Assembly: GCF_002251855.1 (NCBI RefSeq)
Contig: NZ_NOXW01000021.1
Span: 620,001-684,000 of the forward strand
DNA from: Rhodoferax sp. TH121
GTDB taxonomy: Bacteria > Pseudomonadota > Gammaproteobacteria > Burkholderiales > Burkholderiaceae_C
Length of the DNA: 64,000 bases
Direction of reading: 5' to 3'
Made by a program: the position numbers and the translations under genes. This document shows, one piece after another, positions 42,863-51,141 of the stretch (position 1 is the first letter of the stretch; each line of letters begins with the position of its first letter). The notes beneath the pieces were generated by a model. That model worked only from the letters and a program-made list of their open reading frames with translations. It was not told where the DNA came from and did not search any database.

Positions 42863-44332
42863 ATGAGCCAATTGCAGTTTGACGGGCGCGCCGTGATTGG
42901 TGGCCAGCGCGTAGCCGCATTGAATGGAGCCACATTCCAATGCATCTCGCCCGTGGATGGGCGGGTGCTGACCGAGGTGGCCCAATGTGGTGCGGCCGAC
43001 ATTGACCGCGCAGTGGGTGCGGCCCGTGCGGCGTTCGACGACAAGCGCTGGCGCGGCCTGCCACCCGCGCAGCGCAAACGCATCATGGTCCGCTTTGCCG
43101 ACTTGTTGCTCCAGAACGCCGATACCCTCGCTCTGACCGAGACGATGGACATGGGCAAGCCCGTGAAGTACGCGCGCGCGGTGGACGTGAACAGCGCTTC
43201 CAACTGCATCCGTTGGTATGGAGAAGCGGTCGACAAGGTTTATGACGAAATTGCCCCGACAGCCGACACGGCGCTGGCCCTGATCACGCGCGAACCGGTG
43301 GGCGTAGCGGGTGTGGTAGTGCCCTGGAACTACCCCATGATCATGGCCGCCTGGAAGATTGCACCGGCCCTGGCTGTGGGCAACAGCGTGGTGCTCAAGC
43401 CCAGCGAAAAATCGCCGCTCACCGCCCTGCGTTTGGCGGACCTGGCGCTGGAGGCCGGCATTCCCGATGGGGTGTTTAACGTAGTGCCGGGCTTTGGCCC
43501 CGAAGCCGGTTCGCCGCTGGCGCTGCATATGGACGTGGATTGCATTGCTTTTACCGGCTCCACGCGCGTGGGCAAGCAGATCCATGTGATGGCCGGGCAG
43601 AGCAACCTCAAGCGCGCTTGGACCGAACTGGGCGGCAAGTCGCCCAACATCGTGTTTGCCGACTGCCCCAACCTGGACCGCGCGGTGGAGGCGGCAGTGG
43701 GCAGCATCTTCTTCAACCAGGGCGAAAGCTGCAATGCACCTTCGCGCCTGTATGTGCAGGACAGTATCAAGGAGAAATTTTTGGAGAAGGCGCTGGCACT
43801 GGTGCCCGCCTATACGCCGGCCAACCCCACCTTGCCCGACACGGTGATGGGCGCGCTGGTAGACAAGACGCAAATGAACACCGTGTTGCGCTACATCGAA
43901 AGCGGCAAGGCGGAGGGCGCTAAGCTGCTGGCCGGTGGCGAGCAAGTGCTGCAGTCTACCGGCGGTTGTTATGTGCAGCCCACCGTGTTTGACGGTGTGC
44001 GTGGTGACATGACGATCGCACGCGAAGAAATTTTCGGCCCGGTGCTGTCGGTGCTGTCGTTCAGCGACGCGGCAGAGGTCGTGCGCATGGCCAATGCCAG
44101 TGTCTACGGCTTGCAGGCCGGTGTGTGGACCAGTGACCTTAACAAGGCCCACGGCGTGGCACGTGCCTTGCGAGCTGGCACCGTGCACGTGAACCAGTAC
44201 GACGAAGACGACATCACCGTGCCGTTTGGCGGCTACAAGCAAAGCGGGGTAGGGCGCGACAAGTCCCTGCACGCTTTCGACAAATACACCGAGACCAAGA
44301 CCACCTGGGTACGCATCGACAGCCCGGTGTGA
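42863..44332 (+). CDS. puuC: aldehyde dehydrogenase (PuuC-like)
   Basis: A 489-residue NAD(P)-dependent aldehyde dehydrogenase. The Rossmann TGSTRVGKQI, catalytic Glu in ELGGKSPNIV and catalytic Cys in NQGESCNAPSRLYVQ are all visible, and the C-terminus has FGGYKQSGVGRDKSLHAFDK. Placed behind the polyamine transporter, it should oxidise gamma-glutamyl-gamma-aminobutyraldehyde or 4-aminobutanal to the acid. Length is standard for the family. AGGACGAGG lies just before the ATG. Confidence 0.88.
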   Translation: MSQLQFDGRAVIGGQRVAALNGATFQCISPVDGRVLTEVAQCGAADIDRAVGAARAAFDDKRWRGLPPAQRKRIMVRFADLLLQNADTLALTETMDMGKPVKYARAVDVNSASNCIRWYGEAVDKVYDEIAPTADTALALITREPVGVAGVVVPWNYPMIMAAWKIAPALAVGNSVVLKPSEKSPLTALRLADLALEAGIPDGVFNVVPGFGPEAGSPLALHMDVDCIAFTGSTRVGKQIHVMAGQSNLKRAWTELGGKSPNIVFADCPNLDRAVEAAVGSIFFNQGESCNAPSRLYVQDSIKEKFLEKALALVPAYTPANPTLPDTVMGALVDKTQMNTVLRYIESGKAEGAKLLAGGEQVLQSTGGCYVQPTVFDGVRGDMTIAREEIFGPVLSVLSFSDAAEVVRMANASVYGLQAGVWTSDLNKAHGVARALRAGTVHVNQYDEDDITVPFGGYKQSGVGRDKSLHAFDKYTETKTTWVRIDSPV

Positions 44333-44374
44333 GTCCTGCGTCCAGGCCGCAGCAGCGGCTAGGATGGTGGTCGA

Positions 44375-44425
44375 TTACTCCTTATTTGATAGCAGCTCGC
44401 GCAAACTCCGCGGGTGCTAGAGGCC
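44375..44425 (-). repeat. interspersed ~50-bp repeat, copy F
   Basis: Minus orientation: GCCTCTAGC end, GAGTTTGCGCGAGCTGCT block, tail GCTATCAAATAAGGAGT. It lies between puuC and the second GS-like gene. Its plus-strand AGAGG is in the right place to act as the ribosome-binding site of that gene. Confidence 0.8.
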
Positions 44426-44431
44426 AATCTC

Positions 44432-45760
44432 ATGCATAACTACACCGAAACCATCCATTCCCTGCAAGCGCAGGGCGTGCATTCCGTGCTCACCCAGTTT
44501 TGCGACCTGCATGGCGTGGCCAAGGGCAAACTGGTGCCACTGGAAAAGTTGCAAGAGTGGGTGGAGGTAGGCGCGGGCTTTGCCGGCCCCAGCATCTGGG
44601 GCACGGGGCTGCCGCGTATGGGCCCGCGCAGCGAGTATTACGGGCGCGTGCAGTCTGAGTCTTTGCAGGCGCTGCCGTTTATGCCAGGTGTGGCGCGCGC
44701 TGTGTGTGATGGTTTTGCCGGTGGCGAGGCGCTGGATACCTGCTCGCGCCAGGTACTCAAGGCGGCCGTGGCCCAGCTGGAGGCACGAGGCTGGCGCATG
44801 TGGGTGGGGATCGAGCCCGAGTTCTTCCTGTTGCGCCAGATGAATGGTGTTTGGCAGGTGGCGGATGGGCAGGACCAACTGGACAAGCCTTCCTATGACC
44901 TCAAGTCCATCCATCGCAACGCGGCCTATCTGGAGGACATGCGCAGTACGCTGGTGCAGCTAGGTTTTGAGCTGCAGCAGATTGACCATGAAGATGCCTG
45001 CGGCCAGTACGAGATCAATTACCGCTTCGACCACGCACTGGCCGCAGCCGACCGCTACATGCTGTTCAAGCTGGCCGCCCATGCGGTGGCTGAGCGCCAC
45101 GGCATGGTCTTCAGTGCCATGCCCAAACCCCTGGCGCACGCACCGGGCAGCGGCCTGCATTTCCACATCAGCATTACCGATGCAGAAGGCCGCGCGGTAT
45201 TTGCCGATGCGCAAGGAGACTTGGGGCTCAGCGCGGCGGGCCATCAGTTCGCAGCCGGGCTGCTGCACCATGCCGATGCACTGGCCGCGCTCTGCGCTCC
45301 CACGGTCAATAGCTACAAGCGCCTCGCCAGTAGCGAGAGCGCTTCGGGTACCACCTGGTCGCCGGTGTGGAAGGCGTATGGCCATAACAACCGGACCTGC
45401 TTGGTGCGGGTGGTCGATGGCCGCTTAGAGTGGCGCCTGCCTGATCCCTCATGCAATGTGTACGCCGCCATTGCTTCCACGCTGGTCGCCGGCCTGCAAG
45501 GCATAGACCGCGGCTTGGCCCCGCCGACACCTGTGGCTGATGATCTGTACCAGCGCGCCCAGGCCGGGCAGGCCTTGCCACCCGCGCTACCTGCGGACTT
45601 GCGCACGGCGTTGCAGGCGCTGGAGCAGGACACGGTGTTGCGCCAGGGCGTGGGGGATGCCTTTTGTACGCAGTTCCTGCAGCTCAAGCGCGAGGAATGG
45701 GCTGCTTACAGCCAGCACGTTAGCCCTTGGGAGATGGCACGCTACGCGCAGGCTTTCTGA
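44432..45760 (+). CDS. second glutamine synthetase family protein (gamma-glutamyl ligase-like)
   Basis: A 442-residue GS-fold protein. Glu ligands are seen in GIEPEFFLLR and EDACGQYEINYRFDHALAAA; His and Arg motifs are in GSGLHFHISI and NRTCLVRVVDGRLEWRLP. It is only distantly similar to the 35778 gene, so it is probably not a recent duplicate. It may glutamylate another polyamine (spermidine, ethanolamine or similar). The start at 44432 uses AGAGG from repeat copy F at 8-base spacing; an ATG-less extension to 44414 lies inside the repeat. It closes the polyamine cluster and is followed by a strong terminator. Confidence 0.8.
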   Translation: MHNYTETIHSLQAQGVHSVLTQFCDLHGVAKGKLVPLEKLQEWVEVGAGFAGPSIWGTGLPRMGPRSEYYGRVQSESLQALPFMPGVARAVCDGFAGGEALDTCSRQVLKAAVAQLEARGWRMWVGIEPEFFLLRQMNGVWQVADGQDQLDKPSYDLKSIHRNAAYLEDMRSTLVQLGFELQQIDHEDACGQYEINYRFDHALAAADRYMLFKLAAHAVAERHGMVFSAMPKPLAHAPGSGLHFHISITDAEGRAVFADAQGDLGLSAAGHQFAAGLLHHADALAALCAPTVNSYKRLASSESASGTTWSPVWKAYGHNNRTCLVRVVDGRLEWRLPDPSCNVYAAIASTLVAGLQGIDRGLAPPTPVADDLYQRAQAGQALPPALPADLRTALQALEQDTVLRQGVGDAFCTQFLQLKREEWAAYSQHVSPWEMARYAQAF

Positions 45761-45788
45761 TCCTGTTCTTGCCTGGTGCAGGTTCCTT

Positions 45789-45830
45789 GGGCTGGCGCAT
45801 TTCGATATGCGTCAGCCCTTTTCTTATTGT
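45789..45830 (+). terminator. terminator of the polyamine cluster
   Basis: GGGCTGGCGCAT and ATGCGTCAGCCC form a 12-bp stem with one G-T wobble and a 6-base loop, followed by TTTTCTT. Confidence 0.8.
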
Positions 45831-45857
45831 GGAATGTAATGCGACTGTGTTGGGGTT

Positions 45858-45874
45858 TTGTATTTCACATACAA
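45858..45874. promoter_or_regulatory. dyad upstream of aceA
   Basis: TTGTAT-5 bases-ATACAA, in the 296-base region upstream of aceA. The rest of that region holds the terminator of the previous gene and the two palindromes listed next; nothing else was seen. Confidence 0.35.
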
Positions 45875-45934
45875 GCCAATTGTTTTGCATTGAGAAATGA
45901 GAGGCCTAAGTTGTTGATTTGTAATGAATAAATT

Positions 45935-45984
45935 TATGTCTTATATAAGACATAAGATTGAATATATGTCTTATATAAGACATA
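45935..45984. promoter_or_regulatory. two identical 20-bp palindromes upstream of aceA
   Basis: TATGTCTTATATAAGACATA occurs twice as a perfect palindrome, at 45935-45954 and 45965-45984, centres 30 bp apart (about three helical turns). This is a strong operator signature for a dimeric repressor or activator, about 75-120 bases upstream of the isocitrate lyase start. I cannot name the regulator. Confidence 0.8.
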
Positions 45985-46056
45985 GAATTCATCCATGGGC
46001 ACCAGAATTGCAAGACAAACGGTGCGCAGCCAATCAACCAACCTAGGAGTGTTCTC

Positions 46057-47388
46057 ATGACGCAAAACCTCAACTCGCAACTGAGCCGCGAACAACAAAT
46101 CGCCGCCCTGGAAAAAGACTGGGCGACCAACCCCCGCTGGAAGGGCGTGAAGCGCGGCTACTCCGCTGCCGACGTGGTGCGCCTGCGTGGTTCGCTGTCC
46201 ATCGAGCACACCTTGGCCAAGCGCGGTGCTGAGAAACTGTGGGAAAAGATCAACGGCGGCGCCAAGAAGGGTTACGTCAATGCGTTCGGCGCCATCTCCG
46301 CCGGCCAGGCCATGCAGCAAGCCAAGGCCGGCCTGGAAGCCGTGTACCTGTCGGGCTGGCAAGTCGCCGCTGACGGCAACACCTCGGAGACCATGTACCC
46401 CGACCAATCGCTGTACGCCTACGACTCCGTGCCCACCATGGTGCGTCGCATCAACAACACCTTCAAGCGCGCGGACGAAATCCAGTGGGGCCGTGGCATC
46501 AACCCCGGCGACAAGGAATTCATCGACTACTTCCTGCCTATCGTGGCCGATGCAGAAGCCGGTTTCGGCGGCGTGCTGAACGCGTTTGAACTGATGAAAA
46601 ACATGATCCAAAGCGGTGCGGCTGGCGTTCACTTTGAAGACCAACTGGCTGCCGTGAAGAAGTGCGGCCACATGGGCGGCAAGGTGCTGGTTCCCACCCA
46701 AGAAGCCTGCGAAAAGCTGATCTCCGCACGTTTCGCCGCCGACGTGATGGGCGTGTCCACCATCGTGCTGGCCCGTACCGACGCAGAAGCTGCCAACCTG
46801 ATCACGTCTGACCACGATGCCAACGACAAGCCTTTCCTGACCGGCGAGCGCACGCAAGAAGGCTTCTACCGCGTCAAGAACGGTCTGGAACAAGCCATTA
46901 GCCGCGGCGTGGCCTACGCCCCCTACGCCGACCTGGTGTGGTGCGAAACCGGCGTGCCTGATATCGGCTTTGCCCGTGAATTCGCGCAAGCCGTGCACGC
47001 CGCCTGCCCCGGCAAACTGCTGTCCTACAACTGCTCGCCTTCCTTCAACTGGAAGAAGAACCTCAACGACAGCCAGATCGCGTCCTTCCAGGAAGACCTG
47101 TCCGCGCTGGGCTACAAGTACCAGTTCATCACGCTGGCCGGCATCCACATCAACTGGTTCAACACCTTCCAGTTCGCCCACGCGTACGCCAACGGCGAAG
47201 GCATGAAGCACTACGTGAACATGGTGCAAGAGCCCGAGTTCGCCGCACGTGACAAGGGCTACACCTTTGTGTCGCACCAGCAGGAAGTGGGCGCGGGTTA
47301 CTTCGACGACGTGACTACTGTGATCCAGGGCGGCTCTTCCTCCGTGAAGGCGCTGACTGGTTCTACCGAAGAAGAGCAGTTCCACTAA
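46057..47388 (+). CDS. aceA: isocitrate lyase
   Basis: A 443-residue enzyme that splits isocitrate to glyoxylate and succinate in the glyoxylate shunt. The catalytic [10 protein letters not shown] motif places the active Cys at residue 203, and the family sequences [35 protein letters not shown] and [15 protein letters not shown] are present. AGGAG lies 9 bases before the ATG. It is monocistronic with its own terminator and a conspicuous double palindrome upstream. Codon use is strongly biased to C-ending codons, as in highly expressed genes. No malate synthase gene is nearby. Confidence 0.95.
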   Translation: MTQNLNSQLSREQQIAALEKDWATNPRWKGVKRGYSAADVVRLRGSLSIEHTLAKRGAEKLWEKINGGAKKGYVNAFGAISAGQAMQQAKAGLEAVYLSGWQVAADGNTSETMYPDQSLYAYDSVPTMVRRINNTFKRADEIQWGRGINPGDKEFIDYFLPIVADAEAGFGGVLNAFELMKNMIQSGAAGVHFEDQLAAVKKCGHMGGKVLVPTQEACEKLISARFAADVMGVSTIVLARTDAEAANLITSDHDANDKPFLTGERTQEGFYRVKNGLEQAISRGVAYAPYADLVWCETGVPDIGFAREFAQAVHAACPGKLLSYNCSPSFNWKKNLNDSQIASFQEDLSALGYKYQFITLAGIHINWFNTFQFAHAYANGEGMKHYVNMVQEPEFAARDKGYTFVSHQQEVGAGYFDDVTTVIQGGSSSVKALTGSTEEEQFH

Positions 47389-47408
47389 GCTGCCAGCTTG
47401 CAGCATTG

Positions 47409-47443
47409 GGCCGGACTTTCGTGAGGGGAGTTCGGCCCTTTTT
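47409..47443 (+). terminator. aceA terminator
   Basis: GGGCCGGACT and AGTTCGGCCC form a stem with one mismatch, followed by TTTTTG, about 20 bases after the aceA stop codon. Confidence 0.75.
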
Positions 47444-47463
47444 GCTGGGGCGCTTGACTGGGG

Positions 47464-47492
47464 TTAAAATCCACAGATCAACTTTGTATAAG
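47464..47492 (+). promoter_or_regulatory. candidate promoter of the thrS leader
   Basis: TTAAAA and TATAAG with a 17-base spacer. The start of transcription would fall near 47499, about 15 bases before the leader peptide start codon. The -35 hexamer is weak, so this is tentative. Confidence 0.4.
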
Positions 47493-47513
47493 AGCGAGAA
47501 AGGCAGTTTGGTT

Positions 47514-47555
47514 ATGACACCGCGAACTACACCGGCGACATTCATCAGCGAATAA
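47514..47555 (+). CDS. threonine-rich leader peptide of thrS
   Basis: The 13-residue peptide [13 protein letters not shown] has four threonines. AAAGG lies 10 bases before its ATG. Its stop codon is followed at once by repeat copy G, and 50 bases later by a terminator hairpin upstream of thrS. A ribosome stalled on the Thr codons would leave the antiterminator arm (47563-47570) free, while one at the stop codon would cover it. This is the classical leader-peptide attenuation layout, inferred here from sequence alone; it is too short for homology search. Confidence 0.65.
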   Translation: MTPRTTPATFISE

Positions 47556-47604
47556 GGCCGTAGTCCGCGCGCCTTGTGCGCAAGCAGCTACCAAATTCAT
47601 AGTA
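47556..47604 (+). repeat. interspersed ~50-bp repeat, copy G (in the thrS leader)
   Basis: GCCGTAG end, TTGTGCGCAAGCAGCT block, ACCAAATTCATAGTA tail. It starts right after the leader-peptide stop codon and supplies the GTCCGCGC arm of the antiterminator. Confidence 0.8.
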
Positions 47605-47614
47605 AAGCGCGGAC
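47563..47614 (+). promoter_or_regulatory. antiterminator of the thrS leader
   Basis: GTCCGCGC (47563-47570) is perfectly complementary to GCGCGGAC (47607-47614), which is the 5' arm of the terminator at 47605. The two pairings exclude each other. GCGC at 47567 can also pair with GCGC at 47578, which could hold the arm closed when no ribosome is stalled. Confidence 0.6.
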
Positions 47615-47636
47615 CCTTCCGCGCTTTTTCTTTTTG
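47605..47636 (+). terminator. thrS leader terminator
   Basis: AAGCGCGGA and TCCGCGCTT form a 9-bp perfect stem with a 4-base loop, followed by TTTTTCTTTTT, 26 bases upstream of the thrS start codon. Confidence 0.75.
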
Positions 47637-47661
47637 CTCCCGACGCTTTGTTAGGCATACC

Positions 47662-49575
47662 ATGATTCAAATTACGCTCCCTGACGGTTCCCAACGTGAA
47701 TTTCCTGGTCCGGTTACTGTGGCCGAAGTTGCCGCCTCCATTGGCGCTGGCCTGGCCAAGGCTGCATTGGCCGGCAAAGTGGACGGTAAAGTGGTGGACA
47801 CCAGTTTCCAGATGACAGCCAATAGCGCGCTGTCCATCATCACCGCCAAAGATGCGGATGGTCTGGAAGTCATTCGTCACTCGACAGCGCACTTGTTGGC
47901 CTATGCTGTCAAGGAGTTGTTCCCGGATGCGCAGGTGACCATCGGTCCCGTCATCGAACATGGTTTTTTCTACGATTTTTCGTACAAACGCCCGTTCACC
48001 CCGGAAGATCTGGCTGCCATCGAGAGGAAGATGGCGCAGCTGGCCGCGCTGGACGAACCCGTGGTGCGCCGCGTGTTGCCGCGTGACGAAGCGGTAGCCT
48101 ATTTCAAGAGCTTGGGCGAACACTACAAAGCCGAGATCATCGGCAGCATCCCGAGCAACGAGGACGTTTCGCTGTACCGCGAAGGCAAGTTCGAAGACCT
48201 GTGCCGTGGCCCGCACGTGCCCAGCACCGGCAAGCTCAAGCACTTCAAGCTCATGAAGGTGGCCGGTGCCTACTGGCGCGGTGATCACAAAAACGAGATG
48301 CTGCAGCGCATCTACGGCACGGCTTGGGCCACCAAGGATGAGCTGCAGCAACATTTGACGATGCTGGAAGAGGCGGAGAAGCGCGACCACCGCAAGTTGG
48401 GCCGTGAGCTGGACCTGTTCCACATTGACGAGCATTCCCCTGGCACCGTGTTTTGGCACCCCAAGGGCTGGACGCTGTGGCAGGGCGTGGAGCAGTACAT
48501 GCGCAAGGTCTACCAGGATAACGGTTATCTGGAGGTTAAAGGTCCGCAGATCATCGACAAGAGCCTGTGGGAAAAGACGGGCCACTGGGACAAATACCGC
48601 GAGAACATGTTCATCACGGAGTCGGAAAAGCGCGATTACGCGCTGAAGCCGATGAACTGCCCCGGCCACATCCTGATCTACAAGCACGGCATCAAGAGCT
48701 ATCGCGACTTGCCACTGCGCTTCGGCGAGTTCGGTGCCTGCCACCGCAACGAGCCCTCGGGCGGCCTGCACGGCATCATGCGCGTGCGTGCCTTTACGCA
48801 GGACGATGGTCACATCTTCTGTACCGAAGACCAGATTCAGTCCGAAGTGGTGGCGTTCACGACGCTGCTACAAAAGGTCTACAAGGATTTCGGCTTTACC
48901 AACATCATCTACAAGCTCTCCACGCGCCCGGAAAAGCGTATCGGTAGCGAAGAGAGTTGGGATCGCGCCGAGAACGCGCTGGCGGAAGGCCTGCGTGCGT
49001 CCGGTTGTGACTTTGAGTACCTGCCGGGCGAGGGCGCGTTCTACGGTCCGAAGATCGAATACACGCTCAAAGATGCGCTGGGTCGCCCCTGGCAGTGCGG
49101 CACCATTCAGGTGGACCCCAACTTGCCTGAGCGTCTGGATGCCGAATTTGTGGGAGAGGATGGCGCACGCCACCGCCCCATCATGTTGCACCGGGCCATC
49201 GTTGGCAGCTTGGAGCGCTTCATCGGAATCCTGATTGAGGAGAGTGCCGGGGCCTTGCCTGCGTGGCTGGCGCCGGTGCAGGTGGCGGTGCTCAATATCA
49301 CCGATGCTCAGGCGGAATATGCCAAGTCCGTGGCTAAAACGCTGCAAAATCAAGGGCTTAGGGTCAATTTAGACCTGCGCAATGAGAAAATAACCTATAA
49401 AATACGGGAGCATTCGATGCAAAAGCTGCCGTATTTGGTCGTCATTGGCGACAAAGAGATGGCAGCAGGCGCTGTTGCAGTGCGCGCCCGGGGTGGTCAA
49501 GACCTCGGTGCAATGTCTCTTGATGCCTTTGTCCAAAGAATCACCAGTGACATTGCCAACAAATCAGCGGCTTGA
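47662..49575 (+). CDS. thrS: threonine-tRNA ligase
   Basis: A 637-residue class II synthetase. The N-terminal TGS domain starts [20 protein letters not shown], the editing domain has [19 protein letters not shown] (HxxxH), and the catalytic core has [20 protein letters not shown], the zinc-site PMNCPGHI and [15 protein letters not shown]. The anticodon-binding domain closes with [20 protein letters not shown]. It is the first gene of thrS-infC-rpmI-rplT. Upstream lie the leader peptide and attenuator described above. In E. coli thrS is controlled translationally by the protein itself; here a transcription attenuator seems to be used. Confidence 0.96.
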   Translation: MIQITLPDGSQREFPGPVTVAEVAASIGAGLAKAALAGKVDGKVVDTSFQMTANSALSIITAKDADGLEVIRHSTAHLLAYAVKELFPDAQVTIGPVIEHGFFYDFSYKRPFTPEDLAAIERKMAQLAALDEPVVRRVLPRDEAVAYFKSLGEHYKAEIIGSIPSNEDVSLYREGKFEDLCRGPHVPSTGKLKHFKLMKVAGAYWRGDHKNEMLQRIYGTAWATKDELQQHLTMLEEAEKRDHRKLGRELDLFHIDEHSPGTVFWHPKGWTLWQGVEQYMRKVYQDNGYLEVKGPQIIDKSLWEKTGHWDKYRENMFITESEKRDYALKPMNCPGHILIYKHGIKSYRDLPLRFGEFGACHRNEPSGGLHGIMRVRAFTQDDGHIFCTEDQIQSEVVAFTTLLQKVYKDFGFTNIIYKLSTRPEKRIGSEESWDRAENALAEGLRASGCDFEYLPGEGAFYGPKIEYTLKDALGRPWQCGTIQVDPNLPERLDAEFVGEDGARHRPIMLHRAIVGSLERFIGILIEESAGALPAWLAPVQVAVLNITDAQAEYAKSVAKTLQNQGLRVNLDLRNEKITYKIREHSMQKLPYLVVIGDKEMAAGAVAVRARGGQDLGAMSLDAFVQRITSDIANKSAA

Positions 49576-49663
49576 GGTTCACCCCAAGAAAACCCGGTTT
49601 GATGACGCCCGCTGTGCAGCAACCGCTACAGTTTGTGTAGCAAAAATTGTGAGGTATTGAGCC

Positions 49664-50251
49664 ATCGCTACTGAATTTCGTGATCGTCGTCAGCGTGAAG
49701 AACGCAAGCACCGCCTGAACCGGGAAATCATGGCCCCTGAGGTACGCCTCTCTGGCCCCGATAACGAGCCGCTTGGTGTCGTGAGCCTGATGGAAGCCCT
49801 GCGCATGGCAGGTGAGCTGGATGTGGACTTGGTTGAAATTGCAGCCACCGCCAACCCGCCCGTGTGCCGGTTGATGGATTACGGCAAGTTCAAATACCAG
49901 GAGCAGAAAAAGGCGGCGGAAGCGAAAGCCAAGCAGACGGTTATTGAGATTAAGGAAATCAAGTTCCGTCCGGGTACTGATGACGGCGACTACAACATCA
50001 AGATGCGCAATATCCGCCGCTTCTTGGCCGATGGCGACAAGTGCAAGATCACTTTGCGTTTTCGGGGTCGCGAAATCACCCACCAGGAAATTGGTCTGGC
50101 GATGTTGCAGCGCATGCGCGACGAGCTGGGCGACACCATCATCGTGGAGCAGTTCCCGAAGCTGGAAGGTCGCCAGATGATCATGATGATTGCCCCCGGC
50201 CGTAAAAAGCCCGGTGGCTCTCCCAAGCCTGCAGCAGAAGCTGCAGCGTAA
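49664..50251 (+). CDS. infC: translation initiation factor IF-3 (ATC start codon)
   Basis: A 195-residue IF-3. In-frame sequence upstream of the first ATG (49730) reads [20 protein letters not shown], which is the conserved IF-3 N-terminus, so the true start is the ATC at 49664, with GAGGT 8 bases upstream. Rare start codons are the rule in infC, where they allow IF-3 to repress its own synthesis (ATT in E. coli). The body has the family's [20 protein letters not shown] linker and the C-terminal domain up to APGRKKPGG. The nearby ATT at 49655 is out of frame. It lies 88 bases after thrS. Confidence 0.92.
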   Translation: MATEFRDRRQREERKHRLNREIMAPEVRLSGPDNEPLGVVSLMEALRMAGELDVDLVEIAATANPPVCRLMDYGKFKYQEQKKAAEAKAKQTVIEIKEIKFRPGTDDGDYNIKMRNIRRFLADGDKCKITLRFRGREITHQEIGLAMLQRMRDELGDTIIVEQFPKLEGRQMIMMIAPGRKKPGGSPKPAAEAAA

Positions 50252-50416
50252 ATACCACTGGCAGGTCTGGTCACCTGCCGGTAGTGCGCCAGAGGTCTTA
50301 GACCCATGGCATATGCGGTGCATCGCAAGGTGCATGGCACAAGTGGCTCGGGGCCAACAAGGCTGGAAGTCGTTTTCCAGACGCCTCACGAGCACAAATG
50401 AAAAAGGAGCATGAAC

Positions 50417-50620
50417 ATGCCCAAAATGAAGACCAAGAGCGCGGCGAAGAAACGCTTCCGCGTCCGTCCAGGTGGCACCGTCAAGCGCGGTCAAGCCTTC
50501 AAACGTCACATCTTGACCAAGAAGACCACCAAAAATAAACGCCACCTGCGCGGCTCCACTGGAGTTCATGAGACCAACATGGGTCACATGGCACAGATGC
50601 TGCCCGGTCGTGGTATTTAA
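50417..50620 (+). CDS. rpmI: 50S ribosomal protein L35
   Basis: A 67-residue basic protein, [20 protein letters not shown], with [16 protein letters not shown]. Of two in-frame ATGs, 50417 has AAGGAG at 7-base spacing and matches the family start. The 160 bases before it hold no gene; they may contain the L20 binding site used in other proteobacteria for feedback control of rpmI-rplT, but I could not establish that structure. Confidence 0.96.
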   Translation: MPKMKTKSAAKKRFRVRPGGTVKRGQAFKRHILTKKTTKNKRHLRGSTGVHETNMGHMAQMLPGRGI

Positions 50621-50645
50621 TTAACGACGAACAAGGAGTAATCAC

Positions 50646-51005
50646 ATGCCTCGCGTCAAACGTGGTGTAACGGCTCGCGCCCGCCATAAAAAAGTTCTGG
50701 CCCTTGCAAAAGGTTTCCGTGGTCGCCGCGGTAATGTCTTCCGGATTGCCAAACAGGCGGTCATGAAGGCTGGGCAATATGCCTACCGCGACCGTCGTAC
50801 CAAGAAGCGTGTCTTCCGTCAGTTGTGGATCGCGCGTATCAACGCTGCGGCCCGCCAATGCGGTCTGACATACAGCCAGTTTGCCAATGGTCTGAAGAAA
50901 GCGAACATCGAGATCGACCGTAAGGTTCTGTCCGATATCGCTATCCATGACATGGCTGCTTTTGCTGGGATCGTGGAACAAGTGAAAGCCAAACTGGCTG
51001 CTTGA
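50646..51005 (+). CDS. rplT: 50S ribosomal protein L20
   Basis: A 119-residue protein, [20 protein letters not shown], with the conserved [20 protein letters not shown] and [20 protein letters not shown]. It is an early-assembly 23S rRNA-binding protein and the usual translational repressor of rpmI-rplT. AAGGAG precedes the ATG. The gene is followed by repeat copy H and a terminator. Confidence 0.97.
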   Translation: MPRVKRGVTARARHKKVLALAKGFRGRRGNVFRIAKQAVMKAGQYAYRDRRTKKRVFRQLWIARINAAARQCGLTYSQFANGLKKANIEIDRKVLSDIAIHDMAAFAGIVEQVKAKLAA

Positions 51006-51018
51006 GTTCGCGGCTGAA

Positions 51019-51063
51019 TGCTACTGATTTTGTAGCGTTCTGCGCACCAGAAACAAGGGCTAG
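51019..51063 (-). repeat. interspersed ~50-bp repeat, copy H (degenerate)
   Basis: Minus orientation: CTAGCCC end, GTGCGCAGAACGCT block, GCTAC...GTAGC hairpin. It lies just after rplT and its end is one arm of the terminator at 51057. Confidence 0.65.
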
Positions 51064-51089
51064 CGCTTGAAAAAGCACTAGCCCTTTTT
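51057..51089 (+). terminator. terminator after rplT, built on repeat copy H
   Basis: GGGCTAG and CTAGCCC, extended by GCTT/AAGC across one mismatch, give an 11-bp stem with a 4-base loop and then TTTTTC. It separates the thrS operon from pheST. Confidence 0.75.
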
Positions 51090-51141
51090 CTTGAAATGGC
51101 CAAAACCATTTCCAATGACATACACAGTCACACCCAAATTT

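Noticed and set aside
42461..44272. Very long minus-strand open frame (about 600 codons).
   Set aside because: It is antisense to potI and the aldehyde dehydrogenase, with His/Arg/Gly-rich nonsense sequence and no domain.
49655..49657. ATT as start codon of infC.
   Set aside because: It is out of frame with the conserved IF-3 N-terminus; the in-frame rare codon is ATC at 49664.
51021..51038. Possible leader peptide of pheST (MLLIL).
   Set aside because: It contains no Phe codons and lies inside repeat copy H; no attenuator pairing was seen.
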